Shown piece by piece: positions 44,786-56,714 of a stretch of DNA of 64,000 nt. The notes beneath the pieces are model-generated. The model was not told the origin of the DNA, made no database searches, and saw only the letters and a list, made by a program, of their open reading frames with translations. The DNA lies in NCBI RefSeq assembly GCF_030272615.1, contig NC_081407.1, positions 139,938,897-140,002,896 of the forward strand, read 5' to 3'. Position numbers and translations under genes: made by a program. The stretch's first letter is position 1. Each line of letters begins with the position of its first letter. This stretch comes from Cryptomeria japonica. Lineage: Eukaryota > Streptophyta > Pinopsida > Cupressales > Cupressaceae.

Positions 44786-47700
44786 GGAGTTGCCGATGAA
44801 GAATCGAAAGGATTTGATGGAGATGGAAGTGCATTTGTAGTGGTAAAGGAAGATAACATAGAAGAAAGTGATATGACACTGATCTCTAGTTCAAACCAGT
44901 GTGGAGACTGGTTATTTGATAATGGTTGCACTCACCACATGATCGGTGACAGAAACAAATTCCTCAACATGGAGGACTGTAATGGAGGAATGGTGAGATT
45001 TGACAATGATGCTCCTTGTGCAGTAAAAGGTAAGGGATTTATAGCCCTAAATGATAAAACAAATTGTGAAGATGTTTATTGGGTAGAAGGGCTAAAATAT
45101 TGTTTGTTAAGTGTTGCACAACTTAACAATAAGGGTTACCAGTTAGAATTCAATGAAGGAATATGCAAAATAAATGACAAATCAGGAAGTCTGATTGCTA
45201 CCGGTAAACAAACTAGAGGAAATTTGTTCTGCCTAGACTCCACTGTAGGAGGTTGCCTAATGGAAAAGGTAGAAGATAGTTGGTTGTGGCACAAAAGATT
45301 GTGTCATGTAAATTTTGATAGTATAGAAAAGGTTAGTAAAATGAAGTCTGTCGGAGGTATGCCTGACATTATGAAACCCGAGAATGCTATGTGTAAAGAA
45401 TGTCAACTAGGAAAGTTGACCAGATCTAGCTTCAACAACAAATCTTATTCTTTTGAGAATGTGCTAGACTTAGTGCATAAAAATTTGTGTGGTCCTATGA
45501 GAACTAAGAGTTTATATGGGGACTGATACTTCATGTTGTTTGTAGACGATTTCTCAAGAATGATGTGGGTTGTGTTCTTGAAAGAAAAATCTGAAGCCTT
45601 TCACATGTTTAAGGTCTTTAAGGCTTGAGTGGAGAGAGGAACCGGTAAGAGTCTGAAATGTTTGAGATCAGACAGAGGAGGAGAGTTCACCTCTCAAGAG
45701 TTTATAAATTACTATGAAGAACAGGGGATTATGAGACAGATGTCTGCACCCAGAACACCTCAGCAAAATGGGGTTGTTGAAAGAGGAAAGAGAACTCTGA
45801 TAGATTGTGTGAGGACTTTGATGATACAAAAGGATATTCCACATGTCTTTTGGAGAGAAGTAGTAAGTATTATTGTTTATACCTTAAACAAGATACAGGT
45901 GAAGAAGGGGACAAACAAGACTCCCTATGAATTATGGTGTGGATACTCACCCAATGTGAGCCATTTTAAAATATTTGGAAGCGGGTTCTATATCAAGAGG
46001 GATGAGTACTCTGGAAAGTTCGATCCCAAGAGTGATGAAGGAACCTTCTTAGGTTACTCCACAAAGAGTAAAGCATATTGGTGTTTGAACAGAAGTATCG
46101 GTAAGATTGTGGAGAGTGCCAATGTCAGAGTAGATGAGTTCTCTGAGAAAAATGAACAGGATAGCAAGAGTGAACCAGAGGATTATCAAGGATTCCAGTA
46201 CATTGTACTAGTCGAACCTACTGAAGAGAATCTTGTTGTAGCGACAAATGAGGAAGCATGTGAAGTAGAACCTGCAAAATTGGTAGAAGAAGCTCCAAGA
46301 AACGAACCAGTACTGGCAAGGTATGTCGGAAATAATCACTCTGCTGACAATATAATTGGTGACAAAGATGCTAGAGCTTTAACTAGAAGAGGAGCAAGAG
46401 AGAATGCATGTCTACTCTCTAAAATTGAGCCCAAAATAACAAAGGAGGCTCTAAAAGATGAAGACTGGATCAAAGACATGGAGGAGGAACTAGAGCAGAT
46501 TGAGAAAAATGAAACTTGGACTCTTGTGCCCAGGCCAGAGAACAAAAATGTGATAGGCACCAAATGGGTGTTTATAAAGAAAATGGATGAAATTGGTCAA
46601 GTAGTAAGTACCAAAGCAAGGTTAGTCTGCAAAGGGTATGCTCAGGAAGAAGGTTTGGATTATGGAGAAAACTTTGCATGAGTGGCTAGGCTGGAAGGGG
46701 TCAGAATATTGCTTTCTTATGTTGCTTACAAGAAGTTCAAAGTTTACCAAATGGATGTCAAATCGGCATTCTTGAATAGTATTTTAGAGGAAGAAGTGTA
46801 CATTGAGCAACCGAAAGGATTTGTATCAGAAGATGGAAGAGACATGGTATGCAAGCCAAAGAAGGATACACATGGGCTAAAACAAGCACCAAGAGCTTGG
46901 TATGAGAGGTTGCACTCATATTTGATGAGTATAGGGTTCATGAGAACCAATGACAACATCAACTTGTATTTGAAAACCAGAGAAAAAGAAAAACATCTAA
47001 TTGCAGATATTTTTGTAGATGACATCATCTTTGGGGGAGATGATGAGATGAGAAAAGGTTTTGTAGATGAAATGAAGTGAGAATTTGAAATGTCTATGAT
47101 CAGTGAAATAAAATTATTCATCGGTCTACAAGTATCTCAGCTAAAGAATGGTATATTCATTAGCCAAACTAAGTACATAAGGGAAATATTTAAGACTTTT
47201 GGAATGGAAGATTCCAAACCTGTTGGAACTCCAATGGTTACAGGTTGCAAGCTCTCTAAAAATGATGAGGCTAATGAAGTGAATGAGACACTTTACTGAT
47301 CCATGATCGGTAAGTTGTAGTATGCAGTACATAGCATACCAGATATAACACAAGCAGTTGGCTTGGTTGCTAGATTTGCTGCAAATCCAAAAGAGACTCA
47401 TATGGTGGTTGTTAAGAGAATATTTAGATACCTTAAGGGGACTAATGAGTATGGTCTCTGGTATCCACATGAGGGAGATTTCAACTTAAGTGTCTTCACC
47501 GATGCAGATTGGGCAGGGAACATTGATGATAGAAAGAGCGCTAGTGGAGGTGCATTCTTTCTTGGAGACATGATTGTGTCATGGACAAGCAAGAAACAAA
47601 ATTGCATCTCTCAATCCACAGCTGAGGTAGAGTATGTGGTTGCTACAATCAACTATACACAGGTAGTATGGATAAAGCAGATATTGGAAGGTATCCAAGA

Positions 47701-47965
47701 AAAGGGGACTGAACTTGTGATGATTCACTGTGACAAAACCAGTACTATCAACATATCCAAGAATCCAGTGATGAATTGCAAGAAAAAACATATAGCTATC
47801 AAATACCACTACCTAAGGGAACAGGTTCAAGACAAGGAAGTAAGGTTGGAGTATATACCAACAAAAGAACAGGTGGCAAATATCTTCACCACGCCACTAC
47901 CGAAGGACACCTTTGAATATCTCAGAAGTAAGCTAGGGGTAATTCCCCTACATACTCTATGGTGA
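44786..47965 (+). pseudogene. pol: Copia-D protease, integrase, reverse transcriptase and RNase H
   Basis: One frame covers the whole stretch with no frameshift. Stops lie at 45524 (TGA), 45627 (TGA), 46679 (TGA), 47078 (TGA), 47297 (TGA) and about 47318 (TAG). Protease: DNGCTHHMIGD at 44918. Integrase: zinc-binding SWLWHKRLCHVNFD and MCKECQLGK; core HKNLCGP, where the first Asp has become Asn; RSDRGGEF and NGVVERGK keep the second Asp and the Glu. Reverse transcriptase: [21 protein letters not shown] and FVDDIIFGG (YVDD with Phe). RNase H: FTDADWAG with STAEVEY intact. It ends at TTPLPKDTFEYLRSKLGV. Of the Copia copies here it is the best preserved. Confidence 0.95.
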
Positions 47966-48317
47966 GTAAAGATCGAAACATCATCAATCCGGTATGAATT
48001 TTTTGAAAAATCTATGTATTTGGATTGATGATTATGGACTACTCCTATTAGGGGGGAGCAGTTAGTGTAGTTTGTCAAATAGAGTGTCTAAACTACACCT
48101 TTGACATTGCTGTCAAAGGGGGAGAAGTTTGAATACAAATGATGTAACATGAAGGAAGATGAAGACAAATGTGACAATGAAGTTAGAAGTAATATGAATG
48201 GAAGTCGACTGAAAGGGGGAATAAGATCATTACTCAAAGATAGGTTCAGTAGAAGCAAAAGTGAGTGATTGCTAAAGAGGAGTCAAAAGTGTTGCCATCA
48301 ATGCCAAAGGGGGAGAT
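47966..48317 (+). other. Copia-D 3' untranslated region with three polypurine tracts
   Basis: Tracts AAAGGGGGAGAAG (about 48114), AAAGGGGGAATAAG (about 48211) and the terminal AAAGGGGGAGAT (48306-48317) lie before the 3' LTR. Confidence 0.82.
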
Positions 48318-49951
48318 TGTTGGCATTGTGATTGTCATTGATGTCAACTGGTATAGGATGATTACCGGTATAAGAAATGTTTGTGTAGTACTATGATTGT
48401 TGCATACTTAATGAGATGTCTTTGATATTCATCAATAAGTGAGGAAATATCTTTCAACACAAAGACCTTTGGAGTCACCGGTACACAAGTTAGTGTTGAC
48501 TTGTGCGAGGACTGCAAACCGATATAGGATATGCTGGCAGTGCATTATTTCCAACTGACAAGTGAGTTAGTGTCAACCGACATGCTGAAGGATGTTTGGA
48601 TAAGAAACAACATGACTCTCACTGAATAAAGAAGCAGTCACCATAAGAAGTAGTTGACATGATGATGCGGTCACAGGAGTTGACTCAGAGTAAAGTTTAG
48701 TAGTCTTATGCATGATCGAAGCACTCTAGACTGACAAGTGAGCAATGACCAGTGACAGAAGATAACAGAGTTACACCAGTGAACCAATGATACAGGTTGA
48801 AAGGTGATATCCATCGGGAATCTTAGAGCAGTGACCAGTAAGCTGGATGTGATGACCAAAGGTGAGTCAGTCATGGTGAGATATCATTAAACAAACTGAT
48901 AGTGAAGTCTACAACAATTAGCAACCAATTAAGGTGATATTTGTGTGGATTTTTTGGTTAGCATTAAAAAGACAGAACACGACCCAGAGGCTGGTGAAAT
49001 TATAAATTGCAGAGGCAGTCAAGGATGAGTTGCTGGTGAGATTGATGGAGAGCGCGCAAAGAGAGTGCGAGAAGATTTGAATTTTAAATTTTTAGAGTGT
49101 TAGGTGTAAAATAATTGAGGAATTAGCAGGTATGTGTTGGCGAAATATGGTATAAAGGTTTTTGGCGAAAACCAAAATGATTGATCAAAAAAATTGCAAA
49201 GTGCAAATCCCGTGAGAGGCGATCCAAAGGGTAGAGTGCAGAGGCAGAGTGAAGAGTGAGGAAGTGATAAGTGATTTAGCAGAGTAGAGTGTGTGTGAAT
49301 TAGATCAATAGAGTGCAAAGTCGAGGCTATGAGTAGAGGACTGACAAAGTACTAAGCCGAGGGTATGAGCAGAGAATCGGTGTAGTGTAGAGCAGACACA
49401 ACTGGTGCAGACAAAGTATGCGATTCATTGTGATATGTTCAAGCTATCAATAGCTATTCCAGTAATCAACTTCCTATTGCTTTCTAACCGTTGCAACTCA
49501 AAATCCCTTAACTTGGTGGACTTTAACAAGTCCCTTTGTAAAATCCCTTAACCAGGTGACATCTTAATTGATGATCTTAAGTCCTTTAACAAGGCTACCT
49601 CTGACAGGGCAAAGGCACTAACAGGCCTTAAAGAAAATCCCTTAACCGGGTGGCACCTAATAATGTCTTTGTAATCTCCTAACAGGGATGGCTCCTTAAT
49701 GAGCGTGCTCCAGAAGAGTACAAATTTTGTGAGCATCAACTCACACCGTGGTTTTCTCCCATTTGGGTTTCCACGAGATAATTCTTGGTGTTATTGCATA
49801 TCTTTTCATGCATGCATGTTCTCCTCCAATAACTGTTTGTATTGATGAATATTAAGTTAGTGCAAACTTGAGTAAAAGATTTTAATTCTAGATAACCGGT
49901 AGGTAACTGATTCACCCCCCCTCCCCTCTTAGTCACCGGTAGGGACCAACA
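48318..49951 (+). repeat. 3' LTR of Copia-D
   Basis: It is 1,634 bases, matching 34249-35904 throughout, and ends GGGACCAACA before ATTTT. Confidence 0.95.
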
Positions 49952-50118
49952 ATTTTGCCTACTTTTGAAAGAGCTTTTTTTCCTACCATAAAATTTTAAA
50001 TATTAGAATATAATTCAAAACCTATGGATTTTCAATCTCCAATAGTGACTCATACCTCTTTTTACATCCAAGTGTTCCCTTTATATTCATAATAATCATT
50101 CTAGTTAATAAGTATTAA

Positions 50119-50925
50119 AGATGCAGGAGCATCCCCGGTTCATAGAAATCTTACATCAACCAAAAACATATTTTCTTTATGTTTTGCTTTCTGTTTGCAG
50201 TTTCAACTTTTCTTTCCGTGTGTCCCGGTTTTGGCTCACCGGATCATGTGGAGTTGGATTCTACTTGAAGACTTGATCATCTTTCTGGTTTCCAGACCAC
50301 AGTGCATTTGGATCATTTTCTGACAAGATACCGCTATCGGTTTCCTTGATAGTTTCCTATTACCGGTTAACAGTTCTTGTTACCAGTTGCCTGGACCTAT
50401 TTTGGTGATCTACCGCAACCCCTTCCGAAGCTTGCGGTGCCTTGGGCTTTGATTCTGATGTTCCTTGGCATGTGGCTGACCTTTTCCTGCGATCTACACT
50501 TCATCCTTTGAATTTTTTGGAGGAATCTCTTGGTGGAGGTCAAACTTGTTGATTTTACACGTTAGGCCTTGTTTTTCGGGTTTTGATCCCTTTTTTGGGC
50601 CGACCGGATCCTTTGGATCGGATATATAATTGTACTTGTGCATTAGAATGTAATATATCTAAGAATCAAGTAGAGAGATTGTGCATAAAAGATAGATCTT
50701 AAGATTCAAGGTCTCGGTTGTGACCTATTTTGTATGTTCCACCAGGCCTGTGAGCCGGTTATGCTGTAACCTGGTTGTTACCGGTTGGTTGTAATAATTT
50801 TTCATGAAATAAAACAATTTATTCTACATTGCCTCCATCATATCTTTGTGTTTCCATTGTGTTTACTCTTGCTGACTAGTCCAGATTGATCTCTTTGAGG
50901 TCCCTCCTCACTGGTGACTACTTCA
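50119..50925 (+). repeat. 5' LTR of CHR1
   Basis: It is 807 bases with a TATA box GATATATAATTG (50621-50632). It matches 56715-57499 except for a short extra segment containing AACAGTTCTTGTTACC (about 50368-50385). Confidence 0.9.
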
Positions 50926-50927
50926 AG

Positions 50928-50938
50928 TGGTATCAGAG
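50928..50938 (+). other. Primer-binding site of CHR1
   Basis: TGGTATCAGAG lies two bases after the LTR and exactly matches the plant tRNA-iMet site. Confidence 0.9.
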
Positions 50939-50995
50939 TGAAGTTTCATTCCAGAGGTTGCGTGTCCTGAAATTTTTGTTGTAGGGTGGCAGATT

Positions 50996-52339
50996 ATGGA
51001 TCTAACCTACAACTGCAGAGGACTAGTGTGAATGATGGCGTGAAGAGGAAATAGGAATGGTGGAGCGCATGGGAATGCAAACCCTATTGTGATGGAAATG
51101 TTGTGAGGTATAGCAGCCTGATTGGAATCCATGGAGACAGCCTAGAGAAGAGGCTGACATATTGAAGATGTAAGTGAAGATGAAGGAGAAGAAGCCCCGA
51201 CAAAACAAGAAAACCCACTGGCGGTTGATCCGGATGAGAAAAGGTTTTTGAGGGTTTTGACTAAGGAGAATACTAAACCTAATTTTACACCATTAGAATA
51301 TGATGGGAAGTTGGATTCAGATGAATTATGGATTGGATCATGGAGATGGAGAATTACTTCCATTTAAAAAACACTATAGAAGAGAGGAAGGTGAAATATG
51401 CCTATACACGGTTGAAAGGTCATGCATCTCTTTGGTGGGAGCATTTGCAAGTTGATAGACAGAGAAGAGGTAAAGAAAATATTAAGACATGGGATCAGAT
51501 GATGTTAAAATTGAAGTTTATGCTAGCTTATTATCAAGTGATTCTATTCCAGAAGTTGCAAAATTTAAGACAAGGAATCTAGTGTGAAGGAGTACACCGA
51601 AGCATTTTACAAGTTGAACATCAAATCTAGACATGTTGATCATAAAGTTGAGCAAGTTGCAAGATATTTGAATGGATTGAAGATGTCTATACAAGATGAA
51701 CTTAGTTTGATCAAATTGGAGAGTGTTGAAGAGGCTTACTAGTATGCCCTAAAGGCAAAAGAGAAGCTAAACAAAAGACATGAACAAAGGCAGAGAGGCA
51801 GAGGTGGAAGGTTTACCGGAGGAAGATTTCAAGGAGGAAGAGGATATACCAGAGGTAGAGAAACCTGTACAGATCAAAAGAAGGACAAGGAAGTGAACAA
51901 AGAAGGTAATTCATACCAGAAAGATGATAGAAATTTCTATCGGAGGAGAGAACTGGATGGCTATCAGAATGAGAATTTTGGAAGACAAGACAAGAGGACA
52001 TTTAGAGGAACTTTATATAAGTGTGGAGGAGAAGGATATCGTGCATTCAAGTGTAAGAAGACAGAGAATACCGGAAGAGCAGTAGTGGTGGAAGAAAACC
52101 CCACTAGATCAAACAATAAACCGAAAGATGAAGAACTGTTGATGATGAGGAGAGCTTTGTGTCATACCGAAGGAGATGAAGAGACCTTGAAGAGGAAGAA
52201 TTTGTTCAAGAACAGATGTACGGTACCCAACAAGTATTGTAAAGTTGTTATTGATAGTGGTTGCTCAGATAATCTTGTTTCAGAAGAGATGGTGAATAAG
52301 TTGAATTTGGAGAGATTGAAACACCCTAAGTCTTATTAG
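50996..52339 (+). pseudogene. gag: CHR1 gag and protease
   Basis: The start is ATG 50996 (MDLTYNCRGL). The first 54 codons hold six stops (TGA 51029, 51041, 51104, 51119, 51155; TAG 51143), then a frameshift near 51325 leads into MENYFHLKNTIEERKVKYAY and HASLWWEHLQ, the Retrotrans_gag core. Arg/Gly-rich sequence (RGRGGRFTGGRFQGGRGYTR) precedes a decayed knuckle, LYKCGGEGYRAFKC, in which the first Cys and the His (now Tyr) are lost. Protease follows with VIDSGCSDNLVS near 52250; its DSG triad is intact. Confidence 0.9.
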
Positions 52340-54014
52340 ATAGCATAGATTCAGGATGAACATAAGTTGTTAGTAAGTGAATGTTTGGTGAAATTAAAAA
52401 TTGGGAATTATCATGATGAAGTCTTGTGTGATATTATGCCTATGGATATTTGTCATCTTTTGTTGGGTAGACCTTGGCAGTTTGATAGACAGGTAGTACA
52501 TGATGGAAGGAATAATACTTACACTATTGTGGCCAATGAGATCAAGCAAACCTTGTTGCCTTTGGAGGAACCTTTGAAGAATGAAGTCTGTACGAATGCC
52601 AGAATTTGTTTGGTAGATGGAAGGAAATTCCTGGATGGATTGAGACATGAGAATGTGTGTTTTGCCTTAATTCTTAAGAAGACCGAGAAACCGGAACCGT
52701 AAGGAGAACAATCGGAAGAGATACAAGATTTGCTGACAAAATATAAAGACATCATTTCAAACAATGTACCTGATGGATTGCCACTTGTGAGAAGTATTAG
52801 TCATTGCATGGACTTGGTTCCCGGAGTTGGTTTGCCTAACAAAACTAAACACCCAATGACACCGACAGAGAATGAAGAACTGAATAGACAAGTGCAGGAG
52901 TTGTTGAAGAAATGTTTGATCAGGGAAAGTCTGAGCCCTTGTGCAATACCAGGAGTATTAGCACCTAAGAAGAATGTAGAGTGGATAATGTGTACTGATT
53001 CCAGAGCAATAAACAAGATCACAGTGAAATATCGGTTTCCTTTGCCTAGGATGGATGACATAATGGACTGTTTGAGTGGAGCAAAATATTTTACAAAGAT
53101 AGATTTGAAGAGTGGATATCATCAAATCAGGATCAAAGAAGGAGATGAGTGGAAGACAACATTTAAGACAAATGAAGGACTGTATGAATGGTTGGTGATG
53201 CCTTTTGGATTGACTAATGCACCAAGTACTTTCATGAGGCTGATGAATGAGGTATTGAAGAAATTATTGGGTAAGTTTGTTATTGTGTATTTGGATGACA
53301 TTTTGATTTTCATTAAGACAAAAGAGGAGCATTTGTTGTAGTTGAGACAAGTTTTGCAGAGATTGAGAGAAGAAAAGTTGTTGATAATTATTAAGAAGTG
53401 TACTTTCATGAAGGATGAGTTAGTCTATTTGGAATTCGTGATATCTGAGGATGGTTTGAAGATGGACCCTGAAAAAGTAAAAGCAATTGTTGAGTGGCCT
53501 ACACCGGAAAGCATTGGAGAGGTAAGACCATTTCATGGACTAGATAGTTTTTATCGAAAAGTTTATCAGAAATTTCAGTTTAGTTTGTAACCCTATGACT
53601 GAGACCATGAGGGGAGATTAGAAGGAATTCAAGTGGACCACCAGAGCAAACAAAATTTTTGAACTGTTGAAGTAGAAAGTGACTGAGCAACTCGTGTTAG
53701 CTTTACCAGATTTTAATAAAGTATTTCAAGTGGATTGTGATGCAAGTGGAACAGTAATAGGAGCAGTCTTGAGTCAGGAAGGGATAATAGTAGCTTATTT
53801 TAGTGAGAAATCGAATGATGCTCGGAAGAGATATTCAGTGTATGATCAAGAGTTTTATGCCATAGTTCAAGCCTTGAAGAAGTGGAGACATTACTTGTTG
53901 CCTAAGGAGTTTGTGTTGTATACAGATCATTAAGCTTTGCAATATTTGAACAGTCAGAGTAAGTTGAATCAGAGACATATGAGATGGGTATAATTCTTGT
54001 AGAGTTACACCTTT
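52340..54014 (+). pseudogene. pol: CHR1 reverse transcriptase and RNase H
   Basis: A linker region (MDICHLLLGRPWQFDR) leads into the reverse transcriptase. It has [45 protein letters not shown] and the catalytic box VYLDDILIF (53284 region), the Gypsy form of YxDD. Stops occur at 52700, 53339 and others. A frameshift near 53575 precedes RNase [19 protein letters not shown] and [21 protein letters not shown] stop at 53932 falls in YTDH*AL, where Gln or Lys is usual. Confidence 0.92.
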
Positions 54015-54623
54015 GTGTTGAAGCATAGAAGTGGGAAATCTAACAAAGTTGTTGATGCATTGAGTAGGAGAAGGAATTTGCTGACAAAGATGAGAGTGAC
54101 AATATTAGGATTTGAAGAATTGAAGACCTTGTATGACGATGACCCAGATTTTGCAGAACCTTGGAAAGCATGTAGAGAATCGGTTATGGTAGATAAAAGC
54201 AAGTGGTTGGATTCATTCATTCAGGATGGGATGTTATTCAAAGGAGTTCAATTGTGCATACCTAAGAGTTCTATGAGAGAGAATCTGATAAAGGAGAAAC
54301 ACAGTGAAGGATTAGTTGGACATTTTGGTATTGACAAAACAATAGCATTGGTGAGTGAGCAGTACTTTTGGCCCTAGATTCATAAGGATGTTAAGAAATA
54401 TGTGCAAAGTTGTAGAGTTTGTCAAGTTGCAAAGGGTAGTAGTCAAAATGTGGGATTGTATAAACCTTTGACAGTACCGGTAAGACCTTGGGAGGATATA
54501 AGCATGGATTTTGTACTTGGATTTCCTAAAACACTAAGAGGGAATGATTCTATATTTGTGGTAGTAGATAGATTCTCGAATATGACTCATTTCATACCTT
54601 GTAGGAAGACATCAGATGCATTA
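54015..54623 (+). pseudogene. pol: CHR1 integrase, part before the insertion
   Basis: The zinc-binding module reads HSEGLVGHFGIDKTIALVSE and CRVCQVAK, with a stop at 54375 in YFWP*IHKDV. The core begins [14 protein letters not shown] with the first catalytic Asp. The frame stops in the 1.1 kb insertion directly after the Asp-Ala-Leu codons (54616-54624 region). Confidence 0.9.
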
Positions 54624-55744
54624 TGTCATGCCCAAAATTTACATGCTTAATGGACATGATACAACCTATTTATTATGCAATATTTTTTCTTTTCTTTTAG
54701 ATCACAACATAATGCATTTATAAAAATGCAAGCATCACTAACAATTATCATGAAACCATTCCAGCTAATAATAAATATTGAAAACAATAACATAACACCT
54801 TTTTTAGTTTACAACACCACATACCTCTTTCTTACCCTAGTTTCTCCCACAATTCATTGTGATGTAATTTCCCTTCCTCTCATACCTGCATCTATAAGAT
54901 TTCTACATGCCTAGATGTTCAACATAAAGTCAGGGGACAATTTAATACATGATCATCATGATAATTCATATCATTGCTTTAACTAGATCTATCAAATAGT
55001 AATCACCTACTAAATTTTTATAGATGAATAAGGTATGCATAAGATTTGAGGGAGAGGCATAATTGTTTCAAATCCAAAAGAGAAAGACCTAAGGGCCAGA
55101 CCTAATGTCTCGGGGGCTCATCACAAATGACCTTGCCTACGTGAAAGCTCAGAGACTTTGTAGTCCATAAAACAATTTAAAACCCATCTAATATGATGGT
55201 ATAAGAGTGGGTATGCAACCCTTTCCAGGGTCCAATCCCAAGACAATTTTCTCATCGGCTGCCACCCACTAAGGTGAAACAGAGACAATGACCTAGCTAA
55301 AACAAATGGACCATCCATATCCCATAAACCAATGTCCATTGTGACATAATGATAAAAGTGAAAACCAAACTACATGCTTCACCAATTGATTATATCTACC
55401 ACACTTATGTGATCTCCCAAGAGTTCTAGACAACACGATGGTTCTCACAACTCTCCTGATACCTCACTTCGAGGACACAAAGATTTCAAGATTAAAAGTG
55501 CAGACACAATTTAGGTAGAAGATTTTAAGACCACGCAAAACATACACTCTCCAAAGGAAATCTATAAGCATAAACCACATAGTTGGATAATATAGCAATA
55601 TAACCTCTAGGTTCAAAAGTTAACTTTAAATCAACCCAATTATAATCCTAATAACACTACTCCACTACTTGCAAGGATATGATATTTTGAGAGCACAAAT
55701 TAATACTAGAAATGCAAATATAATTTTTTTCTTAGAATTTCAAT
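54624..55744. mobile_element. 1.12 kb insertion of unknown type, 7-bp target duplication TGCATTA
   Basis: TGCATTA stands at 54617-54623 and again at 55745-55751, and integrase similarity resumes immediately after the second copy. The insertion starts TGTCATGCCCAAAATTTA and ends TTAGAATTTCAAT. I find no terminal inverted repeats and no coding region. TGTCATGCCC resembles the start of some Gypsy LTRs, but the 7-bp duplication and the missing CA end do not suit a solo LTR. A non-autonomous DNA transposon is the alternative. Confidence 0.75.
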
Positions 55745-56683
55745 TGCATTACATGTAGCTGACCTATTTTTCAAGGAAGTGGTGAGATTGCATGGATTGC
55801 CTAAGAGCATAGTTTCAGATAGAGACATTAAGTTTGTTGGCTATTTTTGGAGAACACTTTGGAAGAAGATGAAGACATATTTGATGTTCAGTTCTACTTT
55901 TCATCCACATATTGATGGATAGACAAAAGTAGTTAACCAGAGTTTGGGAAATTTGTTGAGATGTTTAGTTGGAGATAAAACGGAAGTTGGGATTTAATCC
56001 TTGCACAAACAGAGTTTGCCTACAACAATTCAGTAAATAGGAGTACCAGAAGAACACCTTTTGAGATTGTTACTAGAGTGCATTCTAGAGGTATATCAAA
56101 ACTAAGAGACATTAGCAGTGAAAACAAGAGAAGTTTAGAAGCAGAAGACTTTGCAGATCACATGGCAACCTTGCATATTCAGGTTAAGCAACATTTGGAA
56201 GACATGAACAACAACTATAAGGAGAAGACAAATGAGAATAGGAGACATAAGGAATTTGAAGTTGGCGATGAAGTGATGGTATATCTGAGAAAAGAGAGAT
56301 TTCCGGTTGGAACTTATAACAAATTGCAGATGAAGAAGTTTGGACCTTGCAGGCTTTTGAGGAAGTTCAGTTTTGGAAATGCATATGAAGTGGAATTACC
56401 GGATAGTCTGAGTATTTCACCTATGTTTAACATTGTAGATCTTCATGAGTATCATGAACCAGAATTCAATGAGGACGATATTGCAGACTTAGAGAAACAG
56501 TTGCCCCGAAAGGAACAGGATCAAATTGAAGAAATTTTGGACAGTAGGATTGGGCGAAGTACCCAGAGCAGTCAGTATAAGGAGTATCTTTTGAAGTGGA
56601 AGGGCAGACCAGTTGAAGATTCATCTCGGATTTCTCAGTTAGAGTTAGACCGCCTTGGTTTTCCTCTGACCCTAGCAAAGTGA
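55745..56683 (+). pseudogene. pol: CHR1 integrase C-terminus and chromodomain
   Basis: Integrase resumes with [17 protein letters not shown] and SDRDIKFVG (second Asp present). The third catalytic position is lost: FHPHIDG is followed by a TAG where Gln is usual and then TKVVNQ, with Lys in place of Glu. A frameshift lies near 55982, then the frame runs to 56683. GPCRLLRKFSFGNAYEVELP is the GPY/F-like region (about 56340-56400). The chromodomain ends the protein (about 56520-56670: QIEEILDSRIGRSTQSSQYK then YLLKWKGRPVED), with the Trp of the usual SSWI-type motif replaced (SSRIS). The chromodomain would guide integration to marked chromatin. Confidence 0.92.
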
Positions 56684-56714
56684 GAGGCTCACTTTTTCAA
56701 TAACCCTGGATGTC

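Larger units (their letters stand above)
34249..49951 (+). mobile_element. Ty1/copia element Copia-D, complete, split by B2; target duplication ATTTT
   Basis: LTRs at 34249-35904 and 48318-49951 flank gag (35968-36902) and protease-integrase-RT-RNase H (44786-47965). The five bases ATTTT are exact on both sides (34244-34248 and 49952-49956). Its span is 15.7 kb because 7.9 kb is the nested element B2; without it the element is about 7.8 kb. The coding frame is intact apart from stop codons. Confidence 0.96.

Noticed and set aside
54675-54914. 79-codon plus-strand ORF in the integrase insertion
   Set aside because: Low-complexity hydrophobic reading of AT-rich DNA with no motif or neighbour support.
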